DNA of 39,984 nt, taken from positions 1-39,984 of the forward strand of contig JADYZU010000053.1 of assembly GCA_020852925.1 (NCBI GenBank), given 5' to 3'. Position numbers and translations under genes: made by a program. Below are positions 9,777 through 19,300 of the stretch, in pieces. Numbering within the stretch: position 1 is the first letter of the stretch; every line of letters begins with the position of its first letter. This stretch comes from Rubellimicrobium sp. GTDB lineage: Bacteria; Pseudomonadota; Alphaproteobacteria; Rhodobacterales; Rhodobacteraceae. Below the pieces are notes generated by a model, which saw only the letters and a list, made by a program, of their open reading frames with translations, ran no database searches and was not told where the DNA came from.

Positions 9777-9805
9777 GAAATAGGCGGGTGGGGGGCGTGG
9801 TTCAA
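9777..9805 (-). promoter_or_regulatory. Sigma-70-like promoter for the candidate small RNA
   Basis: Minus-strand TTGAAC (9805-9800) and TATTTC (9782-9777) are spaced by exactly 17 bp. A second TTGACA hexamer lies further upstream (near 9821-9826 on the minus strand). This stretch is notably AT-richer than the flanks. Confidence 0.5.
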
Positions 9806-10001
9806 GCGCTATTGCATCCGTTGTCAATCAAAGCAGCCATGCACCTTGCGCATGACTGTCGCCGAGACCTGTGCCGGGGCAGAAAGTGAGGTCGGATCAA
9901 TCCCTTGGGCGTGGTTTTCCTGACGCTCCTGCCTGTGCCCGAACGGCAACGGATCCTGTCCGCGCCGCCGGCGGAACCTGACCGCCGCACCGGCCCCGCC
10001 G

Positions 10002-10910
10002 TCAGCCCAGTTCGGCCACGCGGCGGCGGTGGGCGATCACCTCTTCGGTGACGAAATCGCGAAACGCCATGACCCGCTTCGACTGGCGCAATTCCTCGGG
10101 GAAGGCGAGGAACACCGGCACTTCGCCCGATTCGATCTCGGGCAGGACGCGCACCAGGTCGGGGAAGTCCTCGGTGACGTAGTCGGGCAGGACGCCGATC
10201 CCCAGATCGTTCAGCACCGCCTGAAGGACGCCGAAATAGTTGTTGATGTTCAGGATCGAGGTGATCTCGTAGGTCAGCAGGTGCTGCACCAGCCCGGCCC
10301 CCGCCGCCACCTGCGCCGCGTTCGGCGACTGGCAGATGAGGCGGTGGCGGGTGATGTCCTCGATCCGTTCGGGCATGCCGCGCGCCTCGAGATAGCGGCG
10401 CGAGGCATAGAGCTGCATCCGGATCCCCATGAGCCGCTTGCGGATCAGGTCGGCCTGGGTCGGCTCCTTCATGCGGATGGCGATATCGGCCTCGCGCATC
10501 GGCAGGTCGAGGACGCGCTCCTCGAGCATGAGGTCGATCTTCAGATCGGGGTATTTCTCGTAGAGCTTGGCCAGCCTCGGCGCAAGCCAGAGCGAGCCGA
10601 AGGCGATGGTCGTCGTCACCTTCAGTTCGCCGAACACCTCTTCGGCGGAATCGCGGATGCGCGCCGCCGCGGTATCGAGCCTGCGCGAGATGACGCGCGT
10701 GGCCTCGAACAGCAGTTCGCCCTGTTCGGTCAGGATCAGCCCGCGCGCGTGGCGGTGGAACAGCGTGGTGTTCAGCGCCTCCTCGAGAGCGCGGATCTGC
10801 CGGCTGACCGCCGATTGCGACAGGTGCAGCACGTCGCCCGCGTGCGTCAGGCTGCCCGCGTCCGCGACCGCGTGAAAGATGCGCAGCCTGTCCCAGTCGA
10901 TTCCCTGCAT
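10002..10910 (-). CDS. LysR-family transcriptional regulator
   Basis: A 302-residue DNA-binding regulator. The N-terminal winged HTH covers residues 3-62: LRIFHAVADAGSLTHAGDVL, then HLSQSAVSRQIRALEEALNTTLFHR. A linker helix and a type-2 periplasmic-binding-protein effector domain (about 90-295) follow. The upstream extension to 10949 is rejected because MQGIDWDRLRIF is a natural LysR start. Divergent from murI across 181 bp, where its operator may lie, although murI need not be its target. Ligand unknown. No recognisable terminator directly follows; 230 bp of non-coding sequence separates it from the small-RNA promoter. Confidence 0.93.
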   Translation of the reverse strand: MQGIDWDRLRIFHAVADAGSLTHAGDVLHLSQSAVSRQIRALEEALNTTLFHRHARGLILTEQGELLFEATRVISRRLDTAAARIRDSAEEVFGELKVTTTIAFGSLWLAPRLAKLYEKYPDLKIDLMLEERVLDLPMREADIAIRMKEPTQADLIRKRLMGIRMQLYASRRYLEARGMPERIEDITRHRLICQSPNAAQVAAGAGLVQHLLTYEITSILNINNYFGVLQAVLNDLGIGVLPDYVTEDFPDLVRVLPEIESGEVPVFLAFPEELRQSKRVMAFRDFVTEEVIAHRRRVAELG

Positions 10911-11091
10911 GAGCCGCGTCCCTTTCCATCGGGGGCCAACCGAACACACGCGCCCCCGCCTGTCCTAGCCGCAGGGGCATGTCCACGCAACATTGACCGC
11001 GCCACAGCGCCGGCAATCGGTGGCGGTGCCATGGATTTCCCCCGCGCAAGGCCCTATGAGGGCGCAGCACAGCACCGGAAGGAGCGGGCGG

Positions 11092-11904
11092 ATGGCGGTA
11101 GGGATCTTCGACAGCGGGCTGGGCGGGCTGACGGTTCTGGACGCGATCCAGCGACGCCTGCCGGATCTGCCGCTGGTCTATTACGGCGACAACGCCCATG
11201 CGCCTTATGGCGTGCGCACGCCGGACGACATCTATCGCCTGACCACCGCCGGGGTGCAGGTGCTGTTCGACCGGGGCTGCGATCTGGTCGTGCTGGCCTG
11301 CAACACCGCCGCGGCGGCGGCGTTGCGGCGGATGCAGGAGGGCTGGGTGCCCCCCGGCAAGCGCGTCCTTGGCGTGTTCGTGCCGCTGATCGAGGCGCTG
11401 ACCGAACGCCAGTGGGGCGACAACTCGCCCCCGCGCGAGGTGGCGGCAAAGCATGTCGCGCTCTTCGCCACGCCCGCCACCGTGGCCAGCCGGGCCTTTC
11501 AGCGCGAACTGGCCTTCCGCGCCATCGGCGTCGATGTCGAGGCGCAGGCCTGCGCCGGGGTCGTCGATGCGATCGAGGAGGGCGACCTGATCCTGGCCGA
11601 GGCGCTGGTGCGCAGCCATGTCGAGGCCCTCCTGCGCAAGATGCCGCGCCCGGATGCGGCGGTGCTGGGCTGCACGCATTATCCGCTGGTGGCCAGCGCG
11701 TTCCGCGAGGCCCTTGGCCCCGATGTGCGCCTGTTCGGACAGGCGGATCTGGTGGCGCAGTCGCTGGCCGACTATCTGGCGCGCCGGCCGCAGTTCGTCG
11801 GCGGGGGCGCGGGGACGGTCTATCTCACCTCGGGCAATCCGCGGCAGGTGTCCGACCGCGCCGTGCAGTTCCTGCGCCGCCCGATCAGCTTTGACCCCGC
11901 CTGA
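11092..11904 (+). CDS. murI: Glutamate racemase
   Basis: A 270-residue cofactor-independent racemase producing D-glutamate for peptidoglycan. The catalytic pair of cysteines is visible: C70 in VLACNTAAA and C194 in LGCTHYPLV, with D7/S8 in FDSGLGGL and [11 protein letters not shown] at about 30-40. AAGGAG sits 7 bases before the ATG at 11092, so this start is preferred to the in-frame ATG at 10993. Followed 32 bp later by argC on the same strand. Length is normal. Confidence 0.95.
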   Translation: MAVGIFDSGLGGLTVLDAIQRRLPDLPLVYYGDNAHAPYGVRTPDDIYRLTTAGVQVLFDRGCDLVVLACNTAAAAALRRMQEGWVPPGKRVLGVFVPLIEALTERQWGDNSPPREVAAKHVALFATPATVASRAFQRELAFRAIGVDVEAQACAGVVDAIEEGDLILAEALVRSHVEALLRKMPRPDAAVLGCTHYPLVASAFREALGPDVRLFGQADLVAQSLADYLARRPQFVGGGAGTVYLTSGNPRQVSDRAVQFLRRPISFDPA

Positions 11905-11936
11905 GGGCGGGCCGCCCCTGCCGAAAGGAGTCCCCG

Positions 11937-12965
11937 TTGACCCATGACGTCGCCATTCTCGGTGCATCGGGCTATACCGGCGCCGAACTTGTCCGCATCA
12001 TCGCCACCCATCCGGGCCTGCGCATCCGCGCGCTGAGTGCCGATCGCAAGGCCGGGCAGGAGATGGCCGCGGTCTTTCCGCATCTGCGCCACCTGCCCTT
12101 GCCGCGCCTGACCACGGTCGAGGAGGTGGACTTCGCCGCGCTCGATCTGGTGTTCTGCGCGCTGCCCCATGGCCTGAGCCAGGCACTGGTGCGCGATCTG
12201 CCGCGCGATCTGAATGTGGTGGACCTTGGCGCCGATTTCCGCCTGCGCGATCCGGCCGATTACGAGAAATGGTACGGTCAGCCCCATGCCGCCCCCGCGC
12301 TTCAGCCCGAGGCGGTCTATGGCCTGACCGAGTTCTACCGTGACGCGATCCGCGGCGCGCGCCTTGTGGCGGGGACGGGCTGCAATGCCGCGACGGTGCA
12401 ATATGCGCTGCGCCCGCTGATCGCGGCCGGGGTGATCGACCTGGACGACATCATCTGCGACTTGAAGAACGGCATTTCCGGCGCCGGGCGCGCGCTCAAG
12501 GAAAACATGCTCTTTGCCGAACGCTCCGAGGATGTGGCCGGCTATTCGCAGGGCGGCCGCCACCGCCATCTGGGCGAATTCGATCAGGAGTTCTCCGCGC
12601 TGGCCGGGCGGCCGGTGCAGATCCTCTTCACGCCGCATCTGGTGCCGGTGAACCGGGGCATCCTTGCCTCGTGCCATCTGCGCGGCGATCCGCAGGCGAT
12701 CCACGCCACCCTTGCCGCCGCCTATGCGCAGGAACCCTTCATCCATGTCCTGCCGTTCGGCGAGGCGCCGGCCATGGCGCATGTGCAGGGCTCGAACTTC
12801 TGCCATATCGGCGTCATCGGCGACCGGGTGAAGGGCCGGGCGATGGTGGTCTCGACCCTCGACAACCTCAACAAGGGGTCGTCGGGCCAGGCGGTGCAGA
12901 ACGCCAATCTCATGCTCGGCCTGCCCGAGACCGAGGGGCTGATGCTGGCCCCGGTGTTTCCGTAA
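11937..12965 (+). CDS. argC: N-acetyl-gamma-glutamyl-phosphate reductase
   Basis: A 342-residue NADPH-dependent reductase of arginine (ornithine) synthesis. GASGYTG at residues 9-15 is the nucleotide-binding loop; the catalytic cysteine is C149 in [11 protein letters not shown]; the C-terminal dimer region carries [15 protein letters not shown]. The start codon is TTG, supported by AAAGGAG ending 6 bases upstream and by the conserved N-terminus. It links murI and ccmE in a likely three-gene run (ccmE begins 9 bp after its stop). Confidence 0.96.
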   Translation: MTHDVAILGASGYTGAELVRIIATHPGLRIRALSADRKAGQEMAAVFPHLRHLPLPRLTTVEEVDFAALDLVFCALPHGLSQALVRDLPRDLNVVDLGADFRLRDPADYEKWYGQPHAAPALQPEAVYGLTEFYRDAIRGARLVAGTGCNAATVQYALRPLIAAGVIDLDDIICDLKNGISGAGRALKENMLFAERSEDVAGYSQGGRHRHLGEFDQEFSALAGRPVQILFTPHLVPVNRGILASCHLRGDPQAIHATLAAAYAQEPFIHVLPFGEAPAMAHVQGSNFCHIGVIGDRVKGRAMVVSTLDNLNKGSSGQAVQNANLMLGLPETEGLMLAPVFP

Positions 12966-12974
12966 GGGGGAATC

Positions 12975-13451
12975 ATGGCCGGCCTGCGAAAGAAACGGCG
13001 CATCCAGATCATCGTCGCGGCCTTTGTCGCGCTGGGCCTTGCGACGGCGATCATCGGTTATGCGATGCGCGATGGCATCAATTTCTTCTACATGCCCGAT
13101 CAGGTGCTGGCCGATCCCCCGCCCGAGACCCAGGTGTTCCGCCTTGGCGGCAATGTCGAGGAGGGCTCGATCCACGAGGGCGAGGGCGTGCAGTTCACCT
13201 TCCGCGTCACCGACGGGGTGAATGCGGTGCCCGTGGCCTATGTCGGCCGCGATCCGCGCCCCGACCTGTTCGGAGAGGGGCAGGGGACCATCGCCACCGG
13301 CCGGCTGGTCGGGGGGGTGTTCCAGGCGACCGAACTTCTGGCCAAGCATGACGAAAGCTATGTCCCGCGCGAGGTGATCGAGGGGCTGCGCGATGCCGGG
13401 GTCTATGTCGCGCCCGAAGGCGGGGGCGAAGGCGGGGGCGGGGGCGACTGA
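12975..13451 (+). CDS. ccmE: Cytochrome c maturation heme chaperone CcmE
   Basis: A 158-residue membrane-anchored periplasmic heme chaperone of system I. It has a basic N-terminus (RKKRR), one TM helix at about 11-31, and an OB-fold domain. The covalent heme ligand is H125 in LLAKHDESYVP, with the conserved Y129. The tail is Gly/Glu-rich and presumably disordered. AAGGGGG lies just before the ATG. The other ccm genes are not adjacent; the next gene is a GTA-type endolysin. Confidence 0.95.
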   Translation: MAGLRKKRRIQIIVAAFVALGLATAIIGYAMRDGINFFYMPDQVLADPPPETQVFRLGGNVEEGSIHEGEGVQFTFRVTDGVNAVPVAYVGRDPRPDLFGEGQGTIATGRLVGGVFQATELLAKHDESYVPREVIEGLRDAGVYVAPEGGGEGGGGGD

Positions 13452-13534
13452 CGGCGCGCGGTGGTGCAGTCCCGTCTTAACGCCTGACGCGCAGGTTGCC
13501 CCTGCCGGAGCCGTTCCGGCCAGAGGGAACGGGC

Positions 13535-14146
13535 ATGAAGAGCGTCAGACAGATCGCCGAAGAGATCGTCGCCCGCGAGGGCGGCTATGTGAACGACCCC
13601 GCCGACCCGGGCGGTGCCACGAAATACGGGGTCACGATCCACACGATGCGCCGGCTCGGGCTTGACCTCGACCGGGACGGACAGGTGACGGCGCAGGACG
13701 TGCGCCGGCTGACCCGCGAGACTGCGGTGGACATCTTCATCGACCATTACTACCGCCGCCCGCGCATCGACGAACTGCCCGAGATGCTGCGCGCCACGGT
13801 GTTCGACATGCATGTGAACGCGGGCGTGAACGCGGTGCGCATCCTTCAGCGGCTTCTGTGCGCCATGCGCCTGCCGGTGGCGGTGGACGGAATCATCGGG
13901 CCAAAGACCATCGCCGCCGCCCATGCCGCCGCCGCCGCCGCGCCCGGGCATCTGGCCGATGCCTACGGGATCGCGCGGCGCAACTACTACTACGCGCTGG
14001 CCGATGCCCGCCCGGCCAGCCGCCGCTTTGCCCGCCGCCGCGACGGCGGCAAGGGCGGCTGGATCCTGCGCGCCGAGGAATTCATCGCCCCGCGCTTTCA
14101 CCTGACCGAGGCCGGCCATCGCGAAAGGACCGCATCATGGCACTGA
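13535..14146 (+). CDS. GH108-type endolysin (N-acetylmuramidase), GTA lysis type
   Basis: A 203-residue peptidoglycan hydrolase. E15 in REGGYVNDPADPGG is the family catalytic acid, followed by ATKYGVTIHTMR, and a C-terminal peptidoglycan-binding-like segment (VDGIIGPKTIAA, about 110-125). Residues 44-55 (DLDRDGQVTAQD) form an EF-hand-like calcium loop inside the catalytic domain. No Sec signal peptide, which fits holin-dependent release. The start at 13535 is preferred over 13496 because MKSVRQIAEEIV begins the domain. Its last 10 bases overlap the holin gene. In Rhodobacter capsulatus the gene transfer agent uses such an endolysin/holin pair located away from the capsid cluster; assignment to that role is by homology of arrangement. 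Confidence 0.9.
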   Translation: MKSVRQIAEEIVAREGGYVNDPADPGGATKYGVTIHTMRRLGLDLDRDGQVTAQDVRRLTRETAVDIFIDHYYRRPRIDELPEMLRATVFDMHVNAGVNAVRILQRLLCAMRLPVAVDGIIGPKTIAAAHAAAAAAPGHLADAYGIARRNYYYALADARPASRRFARRRDGGKGGWILRAEEFIAPRFHLTEAGHRERTASWH

Positions 14147-14631
14147 ACCGGCGCGACGTGACGCGCTTTCTGGGCGGGCGGGCGGCCACGGTCGCGTCCG
14201 GGTTGCGCGCGCGCATGACCGAGGCGGGCGCCTTTGCCCCGCAGGACGCGGCCGGGCGGGCGGTCTGGGCGCGGGTCTGGGCCGTGATCGACGCGCTGCC
14301 GCGCCCGGCGATGGCGGTGGCCAGCCTGGCCGTCATCGCCCCGGCGGTGGTCGCGCCCGACTGGCTGGCCACGCGCATCGCCGTCCTTGCCACCCTGCCC
14401 GAGGCGGTCTGGTGGCTGGCGGGGGCGGGGCTCGGTCTGGGGTTCGGGGCCGGGTTCCAGCGGCGCGAACAGGACTTCGCCCGCGAACTCATGGACCGCA
14501 ACCCGCCGCCCGATCCGCTCTCGACCGCGGCCACCGGCACCGATGCCGCCCTCGCGCAGCACGCCGAAGGGCCGGGCACGAATGCGGCGCTGGCCGAATG
14601 GCGCGCGGGGCAGGGGCGCAATCCGGGCTGA
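14137..14631 (+). CDS. Holin of the three-TM GTA-release family
   Basis: A 164-residue small membrane protein. It begins MALNRRDVTRFLGGRAATVA; hydrophobic stretches lie at about residues 58-74 (AMAVASLAVIAPAVVAP), 80-88 and 92-108 (WWLAGAGLGLGFGAGF), then a charged FQRREQDFARELMDR region and a polar tail. The pattern fits the GTA_holin_3TM family. GAAAGGA lies about 7 bases upstream, inside the endolysin gene; start and stop of the pair overlap by 10 bp, implying coupled expression. It permits endolysin access to the wall at GTA release. A GC hairpin follows. Confidence 0.85.
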   Translation: MALNRRDVTRFLGGRAATVASGLRARMTEAGAFAPQDAAGRAVWARVWAVIDALPRPAMAVASLAVIAPAVVAPDWLATRIAVLATLPEAVWWLAGAGLGLGFGAGFQRREQDFARELMDRNPPPDPLSTAATGTDAALAQHAEGPGTNAALAEWRAGQGRNPG

Positions 14632-14661
14632 CCCCTGCGTATCCGCAAATGCACCCGGCAC

Positions 14662-14684
14662 GCCCCCGCGCATTGTGCGGGGGC
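14662..14684 (+). terminator. GC hairpin after the holin gene
   Basis: GCCCCCGC (14662-14669) pairs with GCGGGGGC (14677-14684) over 8 bp with a 7-base loop, 30 bp past the holin stop. No U-tract. Probably ends the lysis transcript before the next gene. Confidence 0.55.
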
Positions 14685-14763
14685 GCACAGCCGCCCCCCG
14701 TCCGGCAACCTTTCCTCTGGCGGCAAAGCCGCTTACCTTGGGCCTGTCAGCAAGAGGTCCGCA

Positions 14764-15540
14764 ATGCGCCGCCCGGTCATCGGCATCATCGGCAACAACC
14801 ATCTCCTCAACGAGGAATTCCCCGTCTATGTCGATGGCGCCATGAACGCGCGCGCCGTGGCCGAGGCGGCGGGCGGCCTTCCCCTGATCGTGCCGGCCAA
14901 TCCCGGTGTGGTCTGCCTCGACGAGGTGATGGAGGTCTGCGACGGCTTTCTCTTTACCGGCGGGCGCCCGAACGTCCACCCCGAGGAATACGGCGAAGCG
15001 GTCACGCCCGCGCACGGGTTCTTCGACCGCTCGCGCGACGGGCTGGCGCTGCCGCTCATCCGGGCCTGCGTGGCGCGCGGCCAGCCGATCATGGGCGTCT
15101 GCCGCGGTTTTCAGGAGGTGAACGTGGCGATGGGCGGCACCCTTTACGCCGAGATCCGCGACCTGCCCGGCCGCGACAACCACCGCATGCCGCCCGACGG
15201 CACCCTCGAGGAGAAATTCGCCCTGCGCCACAAGGTCACCTTCAGCGAGGGCGGCCCGTTTCACCGGCTGGTCGGCACGCGCGAGGTCATGACCAACACG
15301 CTTCACGGACAGGGCATCAAGGAACCGGGCGAACGGGTGGTCATCGACGGCCATGCCCCCGACGGCACGCCCGAGGCGATCTATGTGCGCGACGCGCCGG
15401 GGTTCACGCTGTCGGTGCAGTGGCATCCCGAATGGAACGCCGCCAACGATCCGGTGTCCTGGCCGCTGTTTCGCGCCTTCGGACAGGCGGCCGCCGCCTT
15501 TGCCGCCGCACGCCGCCCCGCCTCGCGCGACAGCGCGTGA
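14764..15540 (+). CDS. Gamma-glutamyl-gamma-aminobutyrate hydrolase-like (peptidase C26)
   Basis: A 258-residue class-I glutamine-amidotransferase fold protein related to PuuD. The nucleophile is C113 in IMGVCRGFQEVNV; H221 and E223 in VQWHPEW complete the triad; GGRPNVHPEEYG precedes. Such enzymes cleave gamma-glutamyl bonds, for example in the gamma-glutamylated polyamine route or on other gamma-glutamyl amines. No partner puu genes are adjacent, so the substrate is not fixed. AGAGG lies about 7 bases upstream of the ATG. The next gene, a sugar isomerase, starts 61 bp later on the same strand. Confidence 0.88.
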   Translation: MRRPVIGIIGNNHLLNEEFPVYVDGAMNARAVAEAAGGLPLIVPANPGVVCLDEVMEVCDGFLFTGGRPNVHPEEYGEAVTPAHGFFDRSRDGLALPLIRACVARGQPIMGVCRGFQEVNVAMGGTLYAEIRDLPGRDNHRMPPDGTLEEKFALRHKVTFSEGGPFHRLVGTREVMTNTLHGQGIKEPGERVVIDGHAPDGTPEAIYVRDAPGFTLSVQWHPEWNAANDPVSWPLFRAFGQAAAAFAAARRPASRDSA

Positions 15541-15601
15541 CGCCGCGCGCGGCGCGGGTTATGTCTGCGTCCGCACCGGATTTTCGGGACAGGAGGCAGG
15601 A

Positions 15602-16288
15602 TTGAAACGCTCGCGCATCAACGGCATCATGCAGGAGGCGGGTGAACTGATCGCGCGCCACGGCTTTGTCCTGCCGCCCTTCGCCAACTGGTCGCCGGAG
15701 GAATTCCGCGCGAACAAGGACATCGCCCGCGGCGTGATCGACGCGCGCTGCGGCTGGGACATCACCGATTACGGGCAGGGCGATTTCGACCGGCTGGGCC
15801 TGTTCCTGTTCACGCTGCGCAACGGCCGGCTGGCCGATCTGCAACGCGGCGGCGGCATGTGCTATGCCGAAAAGCTGCTGATCTCGCGGCAGGACCAGAT
15901 TTCGCCGATGCATACCCATGTCATCAAGGCCGAGGACATCATCAACCGCGGCGGCGCCACGCTGGTGGTGGAACTCTACGGCTCCGACGACCGCGGGCAA
16001 TGGGCCGCCGACCGTGGCGGCACCGTCTGGTGCGACGGCATCCGCCGCGATTTCGCCCCCGGCGAGAAACTGCGCCTTGCCCCCGGCGAAAGCGTGACCC
16101 TGATGCCCGGCGACTGGCACGCCTTCTGGGGCGAGGGCGGCGATGTGCTGATCGGCGAGGTCTCGACCGTGAACGACGACGAGACCGACAACATCTTCCG
16201 CGAACCGATCGGCCGCTTTGCGCAGATCGAGGAGGACGAGGCGCCGACCCATCTTCTGGTCAGCGACTACCGCACCCATCTGGCGTGA
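15602..16288 (+). CDS. D-lyxose ketol-isomerase (cupin)
   Basis: A 228-residue cupin-fold isomerase interconverting D-lyxose and D-xylulose (and D-mannose/D-fructose in some members). Metal-binding residues lie in the cupin motif SPMHTHVIKAEDI and in the second motif with PGDWHAFWGEGG and EVSTVNDDETDN. The start is TTG at 15602, chosen because AGGAGG lies exactly 5 bases upstream and the protein then begins at the conserved KRSRINGIMQEA; the in-frame ATG at 15353 would overlap the previous gene. Converges on the RTX gene with a 45-bp gap containing a strong hairpin. No sugar transporter or kinase is adjacent. Confidence 0.9.
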   Translation: MKRSRINGIMQEAGELIARHGFVLPPFANWSPEEFRANKDIARGVIDARCGWDITDYGQGDFDRLGLFLFTLRNGRLADLQRGGGMCYAEKLLISRQDQISPMHTHVIKAEDIINRGGATLVVELYGSDDRGQWAADRGGTVWCDGIRRDFAPGEKLRLAPGESVTLMPGDWHAFWGEGGDVLIGEVSTVNDDETDNIFREPIGRFAQIEEDEAPTHLLVSDYRTHLA

Positions 16289-16299
16289 CGGATCGGGGT

Positions 16300-16326
16300 G
16301 GGGCGGGCCCGGCAGCGGCCCGCCCC
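16300..16326. terminator. Bidirectional hairpin between convergent genes
   Basis: GGGGCGGGCC (16300-16309) pairs perfectly with GGCCCGCCCC (16317-16326), 10 bp with a 7-base loop, filling most of the 45-bp gap between the lyxose isomerase and the RTX gene. Confidence 0.7.
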
Positions 16327-16333
16327 GGTCCGC

Positions 16334-19300
16334 TCAGGCCCGCAGCAGCAGGGCCTCGGGACGTTTCAGGCAGCGCCGCGCCGTGTTGCCCGCGCGCGCG
16401 GGCATCGAGCGCAGTTCGGGAAAGAGGGCGAACACCTCTTCGCGCGCAGGTTCGGCCAGCGCCGACAGGCCGATCTCGCCGGGGTGGAAACTCTCGGTCG
16501 CGGCGCCTTCGGCATAGATGATCTCGTGCCGGTCAAAGAGCAGGTGGACATAGGTCACCTCCGCGACTTCCTCGGTCGTCACGGCCAGCCCGTCCACCAG
16601 ATGCCGCGCCGAGGCCAGCACCTCGCCCTCGCCGAACAGCAGTTCCGCGCGATAGCCCTGAAACAGCATCCGGTGCTGCGGCGACACCAGCAGATCGCGT
16701 TCGAGGCCGGGGACGGTGCCCGGACGGATGCGCACCGGGGCAAAGCGCCCGATGCCCGCCACCGTCCGCCGCCCGCTCCAGCGCACCGGCTGAAGCCCGT
16801 GGTCGCGCGTCACCACCAGATCGCCGGGCACCAGCGTCTCGACCGGGCGCGCGCCTTGCGGCGTGGCGATCAGCGTGCCGGGGGTGAAGCAGATGATGTT
16901 CTCGATTTCCGAGAACGACAGCAGCGACCCGTCCTTGAGCGTGACCGTCCCGGTCTTGCCCGAGGGTCCGTCCGCGGTGATCACCAGCGTCGAGAGATCG
17001 GCCAGTTTGCCCAGATCGAGCGTGTCATACCCGGCGCCGCCCGCGACCGTGACATTCCCCGGCCCGGTTTCGCCCGAATCGACAAGGTTGAGCAGGTCAT
17101 CCCCCGCGCCGCCGTCGATGGTGTCGCCGATGCCGAACAGGATCGTGTCGTTGCCGTCGCCGCCCGCCAGGCTGTCATCGCCCAGGCCGCCCAGGATCGT
17201 GTCGTCGCCCGCGCCGGCACCGACCGTATCGTTGCCGGCAGAGCCGATCACGCTGTCGTTGCCCGCGCCAAGCACGACCTTCTCGATTTCCGAGAAGGTG
17301 ACGGTGCCCCCCGCATGGGTTAGGGTGCCGTCCTCGGGGTCGGCAGGATCGCCCGCCGACAGGTCAAGAAGCACATCCGTGCCGATGGCCGTGGCGTCGA
17401 GGGTGTCGCCCGCGCTCTCGCCGGTCTCGCCGCCGGTCACGAGATCGTCGCCCGCCTCGGGGGTGATGACGAACACATCGTCGCCCGCGCCGCCCAGCAT
17501 CGTATCGTGGCCCGCGCCGCCGATCAGCCTGTCGTCGCCATCGCCGCCCTCGAGCGTGTCGTTCCCGTCCTCGCCCTTGAGCGTGTCGTCCCCCGCGCCG
17601 CCGTGGATCAGGTCGTTGCCGTCGCCGCCAAGGACAGTGTCGTTGCCCGCACCGGCGAACACGGTGTCGTTGCCCGCGCCGGCGTCGATCAGGTCGTCGT
17701 GCGACCCGTCCGCGGCGTCACCGTGATCCACCCGGTCGCCGTCCGGATCGCCCAGATAGCCCGCGTCGATCAGGTCGTCGCCCGCCGTCCCCTCGACCAC
17801 ATGATCCAGGCCCAGCGGGATCCCCATCGCATTGAGCGCCCAAGGCGAATCGATATCCCCCGGCGCCACGCCGACCAGGGTCAGACTTTCGCCCCCGGGG
17901 AAGGTCAGCACCGCATTGCCGTTGCCGTCGTCCGACACCGTGACATCGCGGGTCGTCACCGGGGTCGTGCCCCAGTCCGAGGTGAGTTCGCTCACATCGA
18001 GAAGGTCGCCCGGCGTCCAGGTGCCATCGGGGTTCTGGACCGGCGCGGCAAAGCCGGCCACCCGGTCCTGCCCGGAATAATCGGCAAGCACCAGCGTATC
18101 GGTGCCCGACCCCAGGATGATGTGCTCGATTTCGTCGTAGGTGGCGGTCCAGGTGCCGTCGGTGAAACTGCCCCGCTCGGCATCGCCGTTCCTCAGGTCG
18201 ATGCGCAGATCGTCGGTGACGGCCGACAGGTCGAGGGTGTCGCCCACCACCTCGTCGATCGAGTCGCCGTAATAGGTGTCGTTGCCGAAGTTGTTCTCGA
18301 CGATGAGGGTATCGTCGCCATAGCCGCCCCAGACGTAATCGTCGCCCTCGCCGCCATAAAGCGTGTCGTTGCCGAACGAGCCGCGGATATAGTCGTTGCC
18401 GGCGCCGCCATAGACGATGTCGTCGCCCAGGCCGCCGTTCAGGGAATCGTCGCCGTCGCCGCCCCAGATCGTGTCGTTGCCGGCGCCGCCCTCGATCGAA
18501 TCCGTGCCGTCGCCGCCGTCGATCCGGTCATTGCCCGCGCCGCCGTCGATGATGTCGTCGCCCGCGCCGCCCAGGATCGAATCGTTGCCGTCCTCGCCGG
18601 CGATCCGGTCGTTGCCGGCCCCGCCCGAGATCCAGTCGTCGCCCGCGCCGCCCAGGATCGAATCGTTGCCGTCCCCCCCCCAGAGCGAATCGTTCCCGTC
18701 GCCACCCGAGATCCAGTCGTCGCCGGTGCCGCCATGGATGCGGTCGTCGCCGTCGCCGCCGGTCAGGCTGTCGTGGCCCGCGCCGCCGTAGATGAGATCG
18801 TCACCCTCGCCGCCGTCGATGGTGTCGTCCCCGTCCTCGCCCCAGAGTTCGTCATTGCCCGCCTCGCCCAGGATGATGTCGTTGCCGGTGCCGCCGAACA
18901 CGGTGTCGTTGCCAAGGCCCGCGAACACCACGTCATCGCCGCCCAGGGCATGGATGAGGTCGTCGTCCGAACCGTCGGCCGCGTCGCCGTGATCGACCCG
19001 GTCGCCATCGGGATCGCCGGTATAGCCCGGCCCGATCACGTCGCCGGCCTCGGTGCCCTCCACGATATAGTCGAGGGGCGGCAGCGGGATCCCCATGGCA
19101 TGCAGCGCCTCCGGCGTGGCCGCAAGGGCCACCGGCACCCCGACAAGGGTCAGGGTCTCGCCCCCGGGGAAGGTGAGGACGGCATTGCCCATGCCGTCAT
19201 CGGTCACCGTCACGTCAAGGACGTTCACCGGCAGGCCCTGACCGTCGGTCAGGCCCGTCACGTCGATCCGGTCGTGCCCGGTCCAGCTTCCGTCCGGGTT

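Noticed and set aside
9804-9813. AAGCGCTATT near the small-RNA promoter as a third gap/glg-type operator
   Set aside because: It shares only the AGCGCTA core with the gap operator (about 8 of 14 positions), which is too weak to call.
13470-13534. Full CtrA site upstream of the endolysin
   Set aside because: A single TTAAC is present, but the second TTAA at the required 7-bp distance is missing.
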